NCBI RefSeq assembly: GCF_000005505.3
Contig: NC_016131.3
Span: 4,113,501-4,177,500 of the forward strand
DNA length: 64,000 nt
Reading direction: 5' to 3'
DNA from: Brachypodium distachyon
Lineage: Eukaryota > Streptophyta > Magnoliopsida > Poales > Poaceae
Program-made: the position numbers and the translations under genes
The notes under the pieces: generated by a model
The model's database searches: none
Told to the model about the DNA's origin: nothing
What the model saw: the letters and a program-made list of their open reading frames with translations, nothing else
Part shown: positions 1 to 10,200 of the stretch, one piece after another
Position numbering within the stretch: the first letter of the stretch is position 1
Layout: each line of letters starts with the position of its first letter

Positions 1-1700
1 CCGCCGCCGCAACTCTCAGTGTACTCCGCGACTTCCCCTCCGCCCACGCTTTTCTCGTCTCCTTCGCCGGTGGCGCCGCCCCTCACCTGCGTCTCCTCCT
101 CCTCCTCCCAACCCCGACCCTCCCACCCGCGGGCTCTCGGCGGCCACCGTGGCCGGGCAAGCGGAGCGTGTGGATGCCACAGCACGCGCGCGGGAGCTCG
201 TCATGCCAAAGTTGGACGACGCGGGTCAGGAGGCTCGCCATGGGCACAGAGCGTGTCCGGCAGGTACGGAGCTCCACGCACGGCGCGTCCTCCTAGTCTA
301 CCTCCTCATGTTGATGTTCCACGCACGGCAGGGTTGCGACGCTGGAGGAGGCCCTCAGTAGCAAGGTAGGGGCGGCCGGGGTCAGGCTCCGAGGCCGAGG
401 GCGGCTGGAGAGGCGGAAGGATGGAGATCCCGGCGCCGTTCATCTGTAGCGCATGCCATGGCGACCGGATGGGGCGTAGGTGGGCTGCAGGATCCACAGG
501 AGGGTTGTAAACGGATCCAGAGGTGGGGGGAGACGGTGGCCAGGGCGGCGGGATCTCGAGGAGGCTGGGGTGGCGGCGGCGGGATCTCGAGCTGGCTGGG
601 GAGGAGGCTGCGTCGGGGTTGGGCTTCTGCGCGAAAGGGCAGAGGAGGTACGTCAGCGCGTGGGCCCGTGTTGCAGGCGGCGTGCGGACCGGCCGCATGC
701 CGACAGCGTCTGTACTCACGGGGATGGCGGCGGCTCGTTGGGTGCACGACGACTCTCTGGAGGTGCATGTGGTCAAGTAGTTTTTGTACTTGCGGAAACG
801 GCATCGGCGGAGCGGCCGGAGTCGGGCTAGAGAGTCGACAGGAGACGCGTGGGGCCATCCCGGTGCAGGGGAGGCTCGCAACGACACGGGGGAGGCGCTG
901 CAGCGGTGCCTTTGGCGGCCACGGAATCGGCCGGAGCTGTGGAAGATGAGCACGCGGTTCGGGTGCGGTCTGGTTCAGCCACGGTGGACTTCCTGAACCA
1001 GTGTGGAGCCAAACGTGGACCTGACATGTGGGTCTCATGTCAGTTTTTCCGTCAAAACGAGATCAACAACGAAATCAGTGCGCGGGAGTACAGCGGAACA
1101 AGAAAGTGGTGGTAACTTGAAAATAATTAAAAAATGTGGTTTTCCTAGAGTGTCCCAAATGTGATGGTTTTAAGTAATTCTCTCAAAAGTTAAACTTAAT
1201 CTAGAATAAACCTGCGACTCTCGAATTAGGACAGACAAATCCGTCCACTAAACCATAGTTGTATCTACATAATTTTATATGTGCATTACATAATCTTAAA
1301 AAAAATCAAAATACGTACGAGTATCTGACACGTTTTTCGTCCGACACTCATATGACGCTGGCGCATCGCCCTTTGATCAAACTGTTGCATCATGGGCCAT
1401 GGCCCCGGTATCGATGAGACCCCCACTCTTCAAACAAATTTTTCGTGTGAAACATCTGACGTGATAACAGATGGAGCTATGCTACGGTTCCATGTATGTG
1501 ACAAAAAAATGGAAGAAAAAAAGGGTTACTCGACCCGTTCGTCCCTCTGCTCCGATGGTACCAAAGCAAATATACGGACCACATTTGGCACCACACGGAC
1601 GCATTCAACTCGAATACTCGATACTGATGCGGCCGTGGCCGGCTAGCTGCTGCTCCAATTAGACATTTGTCAACTCACTAATGGCGGATGAGTTCCATAC
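1..1700. other. Unassigned upstream DNA, GC-rich then AT-rich
   Basis: Bases 1 to about 1100 are strongly GC-rich. They are open in several frames on both strands, but no frame shows a recognisable domain, and the long open frames look like a by-product of base composition. From about 1100 the DNA turns AT-rich and looks like ordinary intergenic sequence leading into the first phytocyanin promoter. A truncated gene or transposon crossing the left edge is possible but cannot be shown. Confidence 0.4.
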
Positions 1701-1718
1701 TAAGTTCTCTCGTGTGCT

Positions 1719-1726
1719 ATATATAC
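1719..1726 (+). promoter_or_regulatory. TATA box of the first phytocyanin gene
   Basis: A clean TATATATA stretch lies about 125 bases before the start codon at 1848, the usual distance for a plant gene with a 5' leader of about 90 bases. Inferred from motif and position only. Confidence 0.6.
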
Positions 1727-1847
1727 GTGCGCGAGCCAGACCCCAAAAGCACAACACTCAAAGCAGCATCTTCTCTTCAGCAAGCAGCTCGAGCTAGCAA
1801 TTTTAATCATCTATATACTAGCTGCTTGCTTACTCAGTGGCCGACCG

Positions 1848-2454
1848 ATGGCTTCCAAGCATATGCTCGTCGCCGTCGCCGTCGCCGCCCTCGCCGTGGC
1901 CTTCCTCCCGGGCCTCGCCGTGGCATCGGAGCACGTTGTCGGCGACGACAAGGGCTGGACCCTCCAGTTCAACTACACGGCCTGGTCCGAGTCCAGGAAG
2001 TTCGTCGTTGGCGACACGCTCTGTATGTACATCATTAACCTCTTCATGGTCGACCTTCATTCCTCTTGATCAAGAAAAACTGATCGTATATATTGGCTCT
2101 TGTGCTTTGTGCGTGGATCGATGTGCAGTGTTCAAGTACGGGAGCAGCTCCCACAACGTGGTGGAGGTGGGCGGCGTGGACTTCGCGGCGTGCACCAAGC
2201 CGGCGGGCGCCAACACGTGGAGCACCGGCGAGGACAGGGTGACGCTCCACAAGGCCGGGCGCAGGTGGTTCATCTGCGACATCGGCGAGCACTGCGAGAA
2301 GGGCGGCATGAAGTTCAAGGTCACCGTCGACGAGGCCGGCGCGCTGCCGCCCAATGGCCCGCCGGCGCCGTCCAACCCCGCCGGCAAGGTTCACGCGAAG
2401 CACTTCGGGGTCGCTGCCGTCACGGCGCTCGCCGCGGCCGCGCTCGTCCTCTAG
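1848..2454 (+). CDS. Phytocyanin (uclacyanin/plantacyanin-like blue copper protein)
   Basis: Two exons, 1848-2022 and 2129-2454, joined through GT-AG with a phase-1 intron, give 166 residues. The protein has an N-terminal signal peptide (about residues 1-26, ending in ALA-type small residues). A plastocyanin-like domain follows, opening with HVVGDDKGW. A hydrophobic C-terminal tail (FGVAAVTALAAAALVL) suggests a GPI-anchor signal. Copper ligands visible are the His of SSSHNVVEV, the Cys of WFICD, the His of GEHC and a Met shortly after it, so it is a type-I copper site with an axial Met. The intron at this place is conserved in phytocyanins and in the second copy at 5144. The ligand loop reads HCEKGGM, one residue longer than the usual HCxxGM. 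Phytocyanins are extracellular electron-transfer or cell-surface proteins. The physiological partner is unknown. Confidence 0.92.
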
Positions 2455-2719
2455 GCGGCGTACTACCTTTTAATCGGCCTTCTACATGGCATATGTGATC
2501 AGTTAATCGAGCGTTTTGCGTCGTGTGTGTGTGTGTTTTCTTTTGTGTTTGGCAGTGTTGTATCCTTGTGAATGTGGGCCCTTGGAAATTTTCTTCAATT
2601 AAAATTTAATTCAATTTTGATTTGGCTGATAACAAAGTCGCCAGTGTTATTACAATATATGCATGGTTTGGTTTCTGCAATTGCTTGGCCTACGAACTTT
2701 ACTACGGAGTACAAAAATT
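2455..2719. other. 3' flank of the first phytocyanin gene
   Basis: AT-rich DNA with a short TG run near 2525. It probably holds the 3' UTR and polyadenylation region. No gene is visible. Confidence 0.4.
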
Positions 2720-3263
2720 TGAGTAAAATACATCACCAGTCCATGAACTCGGAAAAAATGAACACTTCAGTTCATGAACTTGCAAAACGCATGCTTAAAC
2801 CCCTAAACTAGGACTATTGTGTCACTTTAGTTCAAAAACGGTTCGGCGAGGTTTAAACGTGCCACGCCGACCGCCACGTCAGCTTCGGCGACCCATTCAC
2901 CGACGTCCTCTCGTCAAAATTGAGCGTTATTGGCTTGATAGGAACCTTAGGCGAGGCGGCGGGGGCAACGGTGTGGTTCTCAGGGCCCTAGGATCCCCGT
3001 TTGGGCGCGGCCGCCTTGCCCCTCATAGGCGGCTCGGACATGTTGGTTTTGCAAACAAAATCCTGAGTAAACGGAGTAGCAGCCCGCGGTCCTGACCGAA
3101 ACCGACGTGGCGGCCACGTGGCGTGTTCAAATCTCGCCGAACCGCTTTTGGACTAAAGTGACACAGTAGTCCTAGTTTAGGGGTTTAAGTGTGCGTTTTT
3201 CGAGTTTGTGGACCAAAGTGTTCATTTTTGTCGAGTTCATGAACTTGTGGTGTATTTTACTCC
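2720..3263. mobile_element. Mutator-like element with long terminal inverted repeats
   Basis: The segment 2721-3262 begins GAGTAAAATACATCAC and ends in the near-complement GTGGTGTATTTTACTC. The two arms stay complementary, with mismatches, for roughly 170-190 bases, including the shared CATGAACTCG, AACCCCTAAACTA and TTCGGCGAG blocks. The arms are flanked by near-identical 9-base direct repeats (CAAAAATTT before, CAAAATTTT after), the target-site size of Mutator-like elements. The centre (about 2930-3090) is GC-rich and encodes no transposase, so the element is non-autonomous. The GC-rich centre could be captured gene sequence (Pack-MULE), but I do not recognise it. Confidence 0.75.
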
Positions 3264-5010
3264 AAAATTTTCGTTCCAAAGGATGAATTGAATTAGTTTT
3301 TTGGCTACCAGATAGAGGCAAGTTAACAAGACCGTGAACTAGTCTGTGGCTTCATGATTCAAGTCTTTTGTGACGTGCTCTGAACCCCTCAAGAATCTCA
3401 TCTGTTTTGCTCAGAAAAAACTCTTGCCCACCTTGAATTGTGCATTACTACGAAATGTATGATCATGGTCCGGTGTTGCGAGGGATTGTAGAAAACTTGG
3501 CTGCAATTTTAGTACTGCAAAGTCATTTCCATGTATTTTTGTGTTCTTGTTTTCTAAGGTTCATCAAACATGAATTTATTTATTGTCTATCTTCAAGTAT
3601 ATTTTTTGTCACATAGTACAGGGTGAATGCCCTCTTCCACAACAAATTAGTGTCTGCTAATTAGAAAGATAAATTGGACTAATAGGGGGACGAATGCCCT
3701 CTCCCATGACAAATTGGGGTGGGGACTACCCCTCCCCCCCTCCATGTAGACTAGTCCGTCGATGATGAATACCATCGGTGCATACGATTTTCATGAGCGC
3801 CCAAGTAAGTTTTTTACGCACTTGTCAAGTTTTCACTGGCCCACTCCATCACTATACAATTTTGGAAGACAAATCCGGTTTTCTTCCGGTCTTACGACCA
3901 TGTGCTGTGATGATAACATTGCTTGGTGATATTCCCAAGACATATCTATAATATGGTGATATTCCCAAGACATCTTCAAAAATAAAATCTATATGATGCG
4001 GTTCCTGTAGAACTAATTAAGAGTATCTCATGGCGTAGAGGGTCTCCTGGTAAACTCAGAACTCACACCAGTAGTGCACCGACTCACGATACTCAGCACC
4101 CAGGGCCACGGCTTGGGCGTCGTCCAAGCTTGTCCTAACTCAGACTTAAAGTTTGATCATGTATGTAACAAAATATAAAAACATCTAGAATATCAAATAA
4201 ATATACTGTGAATATAGATAGTCAAATTAAAAAAAAACTCACGGGATACATGCAAAATACGTGCCAGACGTAGCCGGCCAACCGTAATGGTGCCAGTACA
4301 CAACATAATCTATCCTAATCTACAGTATATTGATGTGTTATGAATTTATCGATCTAAGAACAACCAATATTATGATTAAGGTAAAAACTACATATTTCAT
4401 TAAGTAAAAAAATTAAACAAATCATGTATTTCAAAAAAATATTGAAATAATCCAAATACAATACAACTAAATAGCAAAATAAGTAGAAAAACAAAAATTT
4501 AAATACATGAGAATACCATTTCATTATAAAAGTCTACCCGCGCTAGTTAAACTTTATTATCAAAGCCGTTGTGTCCATCTAGAATACACTGCCTAAGTCT
4601 ATTACTCCCTCGGTCCCATAATTTTTGTCTAAAATTTGTCTAAAAATGGACGAAGGAACCTGAAGGCCCTGGTGCTGATCAACTATGGCAGTAAGATATA
4701 TAGTCAATTTTCCACCGAGTAACATATATAGTCAATTTTCGTTCGTCTCATCTTGGTCAGCACGTCACATATACTCCCAAGAGCACAGGTGGACGAATAG
4801 CCCGAAACGAAACTAGCTAGAGCTAGGGATCGAGTCCGGGGCTGTGTCAAACAAAGCAAAGCTTTTCTGAATCCTCCAAAAAAAAAAAGCACGCTTTACC
4901 AATCGATCGATGCCTCCATTCCTTCCGTCGGTAACTCCGAAGCGAAGCTCACGACGTATATACGCCTGTCTTGACTATTTCTCGCACATACCTGAGCCAG
5001 GACAAGGTCA
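3264..5010. other. AT-rich intergenic DNA between the phytocyanin genes
   Basis: No gene is visible. There are short internal duplications: TGGTGATATTCCCAAGACA occurs twice near 3930-3980, and a GAATGCCCTCT block occurs twice near 3625-3700. At about 4604 a single degenerate Stowaway-like end (TACTCCCTCGGTCCC) appears without a clear partner, so it is probably a truncated MITE. Confidence 0.5.
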
Positions 5011-5017
5011 AACACTC

Positions 5018-5026
5018 TATATATAA
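5018..5026 (+). promoter_or_regulatory. TATA box of the second phytocyanin gene
   Basis: TATATATAA lies about 120 bases before the start codon at 5144, the same spacing as in the first phytocyanin gene. Confidence 0.6.
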
Positions 5027-5143
5027 TCATCCAAGTGTGCTTGTTCTCTTCACAACCACATACAGCGAACAGTTCGTCAGTAAGTAGATGGTACTCCGTA
5101 AGAAGAGATTGTTTCAGTTTCAGTGCTCGGTAAGACGGTAACA

Positions 5144-5775
5144 ATGGCTTCCAACAAGCTGCAGATGCTTGCCGTGGCGGCGGCGATCGCCATGGTCTTC
5201 CTGCCGGTGCTCGCCTCGGCCGCCGTGCACGCCGTGGGCGACGGCACAGGGTGGACGCTGGGGTTCGACTACAACGTCTGGTCCAAGAGCAAGGAGTTCA
5301 GAGTCGGCGACGCACTAGGTAACGTAATTTACCCGGAGCGGCCGGAGTTCTAGTTAAAATCTCGTTTAAGAACAAACTGGAGGAGCTGATTCAAAACGTG
5401 TGTCGCCTTGCAGTGTTCAATTACGACAAGGCCTTGCATAACGTGGTGGAAGTGAGCGGGCCGGACTTTAAGACGTGCAGCAACAGCAACGGCGCCGCCG
5501 CCTGGAGCTCCGGCGCCGACCAGGTCCACCTGGGAAAGGCCGGGAGGCGGTGGTTCGTCTGCACCGTGGGCAACCACTGCCAGATGGGCATGAAGCTTAA
5601 CGTCACCATTGTCTCGGCGGACGCGCCTGCACCTGCGGCACCTGCCCCTGCTGCACTCCCTGGTGCCCCTTGGATGGCACCGGCTCCAGCTCCGGCTCCG
5701 TGGACGGCGGCAACGGCGCCATCGTCGTCGTCTCCTGCTCACAAGTCCAGGCGTCCCTTCTTTTCGAAATGGTGA
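5144..5775 (+). CDS. Phytocyanin, second copy, with proline-rich tail
   Basis: Two exons, 5144-5318 and 5414-5775, give 178 residues. Exon 1 is exactly as long (175 bases) as in the gene at 1848 and the intron sits at the same codon, so the two are paralogues. I chose the ATG at 5144 because it starts the conserved MAS-type signal peptide. The ATG-less extension upstream is not conserved. The copper ligands are His in LHNVVEV, Cys in FVCT, His in GNHC and Met in QMGM, with standard loop spacing. After the copper domain comes a Pro/Ala-rich, arabinogalactan-like stretch (about residues 130-165). The protein then ends in a basic tail (SRRPFFSKW) with no hydrophobic GPI signal, unlike its sister. 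It is therefore predicted to be secreted but not anchored, unless the end has been altered by a frameshift. Confidence 0.9.
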
Positions 5776-6185
5776 TGGCCTCACTACCAAGTACCAACTA
5801 CGTGATCGTGCACGGCAGCATCGATTTTGCACGGGTGGATTAATTAGTATGCACAATCTTGTACGTGAGCGCCTTGATGTAATAATTGTGATTGGACTGG
5901 TGTTCAACACATGTAGCCAAACAAGCATCGATACAAAGTACAAGCATTTTTTCGTTCTTCAAGGGGCTAAAAGTGTAAGCTTACGCAGTCTTCAGATAAA
6001 AATATCGATCAACGAATCCAACACATTTCATTCATTCTCCAAATTATGTACCATTACAATTTCGGCTACAAGGAAAATCAAAGAACATCGATACGATCCT
6101 ATCCTATCCTTGAAGCACACGAACTTCTTGATCTGCCCTGCCCGATTTCGTTCTTGTCTGGCGATCTTGTGGCCGCGCGCGGGCT
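5776..6185. other. Convergent 3' region of phytocyanin 2 and SAP 1
   Basis: The two genes point at each other here, so this holds both 3' UTRs. Blocks from this stretch recur next to SAP 2 (about 25.9-26.45 kb) and SAP 3 (about 37.9-38.1 kb, opposite strand). This shows that the region belongs to the duplicated unit. Confidence 0.6.
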
Positions 6186-6695
6186 TCAGATCCTGGTGAC
6201 CATCTTGTCGGCAACCACGACTGGGTTCTTCGTCGCGATCTCCTCCCGGGCGACTGTCTTGTAGTCGAATCCGCAGGCGTGCTTTTCGGCGTAGCGGTGG
6301 GCGCTGCAGAAGGTGCCCTCGCATCGGCACCGGAACCCCAGAATCCCCACCTTCTTGCGGCACGTCGCGCATCGATTCGCCGCCGCTGGCTTCACGGCCG
6401 TCACGGCGGGATCTACTGCGGCATCAGAGGCAGACTCGACGGCGACGCTGATCTTGGCCTTCTTCTCCGGAGGCGCGGCCGTCGAACTCGAAGCAGCCGC
6501 AGCAGGGGCGAAGACGCTCGGCGCTGTGCCGTCGGCGGCGGCGACGTGGTCACGGTAGCACTTGGAGCACATGTAGGCGGTGGCGGCGGCGCCGAAGAAG
6601 CCGCAGCCGTTGGCGCACAGGCCGGCGGCAGTGCTCTCCTCGTCAGCGGGGCACTTCCTCTTCTGCGCCGTCGCGGCGGCCGCGCGCTGCGACAT
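6186..6695 (-). CDS. A20/AN1 zinc-finger stress-associated protein, copy 1
   Basis: Single-exon gene, 169 residues, start codon at 6695-6693. The N-terminal half carries an A20 finger (LCANGCGFFGAAATAYMCSKC, about residues 25-45). The C-terminal third carries an AN1 finger with the full Cys/His pattern ([20 protein letters not shown] followed by FCSAHRY and HACGF). The protein ends in the family-typical [11 protein letters not shown]. Plant SAP proteins of this layout are usually intronless, stress-induced and bind ubiquitin through A20. The specific partners of this copy are unknown. It lies about 600 bases downstream of aldehyde oxidase A on the same strand and has close relatives at 26.5 kb and 37.4 kb. 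Confidence 0.93.
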   Translation of the reverse strand: MSQRAAAATAQKRKCPADEESTAAGLCANGCGFFGAAATAYMCSKCYRDHVAAADGTAPSVFAPAAAASSSTAAPPEKKAKISVAVESASDAAVDPAVTAVKPAAANRCATCRKKVGILGFRCRCEGTFCSAHRYAEKHACGFDYKTVAREEIATKNPVVVADKMVTRI

Positions 6696-7290
6696 GGCTC
6701 GTCCTCGGAACTCGACGTTCGAGATCTGCGTGCGACCGGGTGTCGAGACGGGGTCAGGCGAGAGTTTGCGTTTGGGGGGCTTTGGGTCATGCGGGGGGGC
6801 CTTTGTTATAGTAACGGCGAGGGCGAGAGCGACTGCGTGAAGGAGACGCACTGGGTTTGCCGGACTCGTTACTAGTCGGACACGTGTCACACGTTGCGAG
6901 CCCAACCCGGACTGCCGTTGTCCCGGTGGCCAGTCCCAACCGACCCTGCGCACGCGGTCGCCGGAGTACCAAAGCTTTACCGGTCGTGATCCTGCGTCAA
7001 ATTCACAATTGCCATATGCTTGATTACGGGCATTAATTAATCGCGTTAGCACGGCATTAAGATCTGCGGTTTTACGCACAACTAACGTCATCACCTTCAC
7101 TCGTAAGAAATGTCATCACTACTCATGTTTGGCATCACATAACATTATCAACACACGTCTGCAACTTTGTTATCTCCTGTCTTTTTTGTACACGCTACAC
7201 AGACTGCCCAGCAGCACACACTGCTCGTATGTCGTATCGTTCCCTCACGTACACAGTACACACGTAGGTGGCTAGGTACCAAGCTCATCA
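6696..7290. other. Spacer between SAP 1 and aldehyde oxidase A
   Basis: Holds the promoter of SAP 1 and the 3' UTR of aldehyde oxidase A. A block near 7068-7098 recurs at 16530-16562, just downstream of aldehyde oxidase B, so the AO 3' flank was copied with the gene while the SAP was not. No further gene is seen. Confidence 0.5.
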
Positions 7291-10200
7291 TCATGCCTTG
7301 GCGGCGGCGGAGAGGCTCTCGAGGTGCCTCTCGACGACGTCGAGGCCGCAGAGCTCCTTGACGGTGGCCATGGTCGCCGGCACGTCCATCTGGAACGTGA
7401 GCGGCGAGTCCACCGCGAACTCCTTCCTCGCCGCCCTGATGGCCTCCCGCATCGCGCAGTGCACCGACGACGCCAGCAGCAGCGGCGGCTCGCCGGACGC
7501 TGGAATTAGTTAACCAAGAATCGTCAGGGCAAAGAACACACACTCCATTGTTGATAGGGGATCATTCAAGAATCAAGATAGGGACTCATTCAAGAGGGGA
7601 TTCGATGATCACTTGAGGTGTACCTTTGGAGGAGAGGACGCGCTTGTGGTCGGGGGCGCTGTTGATGAGCTCCACGTTGAGCTGCTTGGGGATGGTGTCG
7701 ACGGTGGGGATCTTGTACGTCCACGTGCCGTCGTTGATCACCAGACCGTCGGCGTTGGTGGCGTACTCCTCGTTGGTGAAGAAGCCCACGCCCTGCACGA
7801 AGGCGCCCTCCACCTGGCCCAGGTCCACCGCCGGGTTCAGGCTCTGCCCGCAGTCGTACACCAGGTCGCTCCTCAGGATCGTCATCGCGCCCGTCAGGAC
7901 GTCCACCTCAACCTGCCATTATTCGTCGCCAATGAGAATTTAGGAAAGAAATGCATTAGCGGTGTTGCTGCTGCGGTTTGGATCATCAGGTCAGAGTGGA
8001 AGGTACCTCACTGACACCGGCTCCATAGTTCAGGTAGCTGACGAAAGATGGGTCAGGTTTCCAGTAGGCATGCGCCGCCAAGTTCACGCTCGCCATCGTT
8101 GCCTGCGATCGATCAAGGAGAAAAGCAAACGATCGATCGTCAATTCCAGTCGTGAATTGTCACCGTGTTAGTGGTAGAACCGAAGAGAGATTTAGTTCAC
8201 CTGGGCAATCAAGGCGGTCCACGACGGTCGCGTGCCGGACGTGGCCTCGAGGCTCTTCTTGATCGGCATCAGCCGCTCCACAAGCTCGGCGCAGGACAGG
8301 CGCACCGCCTCGCAGCTGTTCTCAGAGGTGGTGCTCCCGCCGGTGAACCCACCCTGGATCATGCTCAGCGAGTCGGCCTGGATCACGCGCACCATGTCGA
8401 GCGGTCCCTCTCCGTCAGGGCAGAGAGGGCCGAGCCCGAACGCGGCCATCTGCTTCACCTTGGTCCACAGCCCCTGCCCGATCTCGATCCCCCCGACCTC
8501 AACGGCGATGGATCCATCGTTCAGGATGGACACCTTCCCGGGAGTCGCCCGGAGCCGCACCTCGTACGTGATAGGCACGCACGAGATCCCACGCTTCTTC
8601 CACCTGCTCCCGCCGTTGAACCTCTCCACCGCCGCCACCCTCTGCTTGTACTCAGGTGACGCGGCCAGCTTGTCGAACATTGTCACGAGGCTGTACGTGG
8701 GTTCCTCCCCCGCGGCGTCCCCGTAGAACACCTTGAGGCTGTCAATGCCATGGAGATTCTTCTTTCTGACGGCGTTCGTGTCGGCACCAAGCATGGAGGC
8801 GACGTGCTCGATTATAGCCTCGGCGATGAAGGAGCCTTGCACGTCGCCCGGGGCACGCATCGCCGACTTGGAGGACATGTTGGTCTTGCACACCTTGACA
8901 TCGAAGGAGAGGGCTCCCCAGTTGTACTTCTTCAGGGCCCCGATGATGGACATCGGCATCATCGCGCTAATGTCCGGCGAGATACCAGCGTTGATCCCGA
9001 GGTCCAGGCGCAGCGCCGTGAGCGTGCCATCCGACTTGAACCCGACCGAGTACTTGGCCTTCATGGGGTGTCGCCCTCCCGCCATGATCATGTCCGTCTT
9101 GCGGTCCAGGTACATTCGGACTGGGCGCCGCATTTTGAACGCTGCGACTGCAACTGCACATGCAACCTGAAAACACACAAAAACAAACAATACCTCCCCT
9201 TGTCAGATTGCACCAACAGAAAATAATATTAACTTAGTTTGTTATGTAAACCACTGGTTAGATTGTCGGGGCACTTACATGGCATCCTTTCATTGCCTTT
9301 CCACCAAAGCCTCCTCCGACACGCCTTGTGATGACACGGACATTGTGTAGTGGAATGCCGAGGCATTTCGCGATGACCCCCTGCGTAACCTCAGGTGTCT
9401 GCGTCGACGAGTAGACGGTGATACAGTTGTCTTCGTCAGGGATGGCCAATGCGGTTTGCGTCTCCATGTAGAAGTAGTACTGTGATTCAAGTTTCACCTG
9501 TGGTAAAAAGTAATAAAGATACTACTGATGTGAGTGTGCATAGGTCCTTTTTATGAAACTCAAGATGTACTGCATCCCAACATCACGTGTGCACCTCTCC
9601 TGATAAGATCTTGTGATCAGCTTTAGACATCTCCTTGTCGAAGTCCCCAATTTGCGTAGGAGCCAAAAATGGGGGAGTGTGGAAGTAGCTGTCATGTTGG
9701 ATGGCATCCTCTATTGTCAGAATTGGCGGCTCTAGTTTTTCAGTGCTGTACTCGATCATCGCTTGCTTCGCCGCCATATAGGCGTATTGTTGAGTTTCAG
9801 CAATCTAAGTGATAGCAGAGTAACATGATTAACAAGGTAAGCTCAAATGATTTCTGAAAATATCAGGTAAACATAGGATAATATTGACAGTTGTGCATTT
9901 TTTCTTCTTCTGGAAATCGAGTTCGAGTGCTGAAAAATCATACCACGATGCCGATATTTTGACCGGCAAATTCAGAAACCGGATCACCAAAAAGCGCTTC
10001 GTCTCCAAACATCGGGAAGCTGGATCCGATATTTGCACCATCGTTTGGAATGTCCTTTGCAGAGATAACCGTGATGACCTTTTGTGAAGCCAAAGATGAT
10101 TTGAAGTTGACACTTTTTATATGAGCATGTGGGTGTGTGCTGTAGATAAATGCTCCATAGAGGCAGTCCTTGGGAGCAGGGATATCATCAACATACACAG

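Noticed and set aside
306..1038. Long Pro/Arg-rich open frames on the minus strand
   Set aside because: Several overlapping frames are open on both strands in GC-rich DNA. There is no domain, no splice logic and no conserved segment, so composition explains them.
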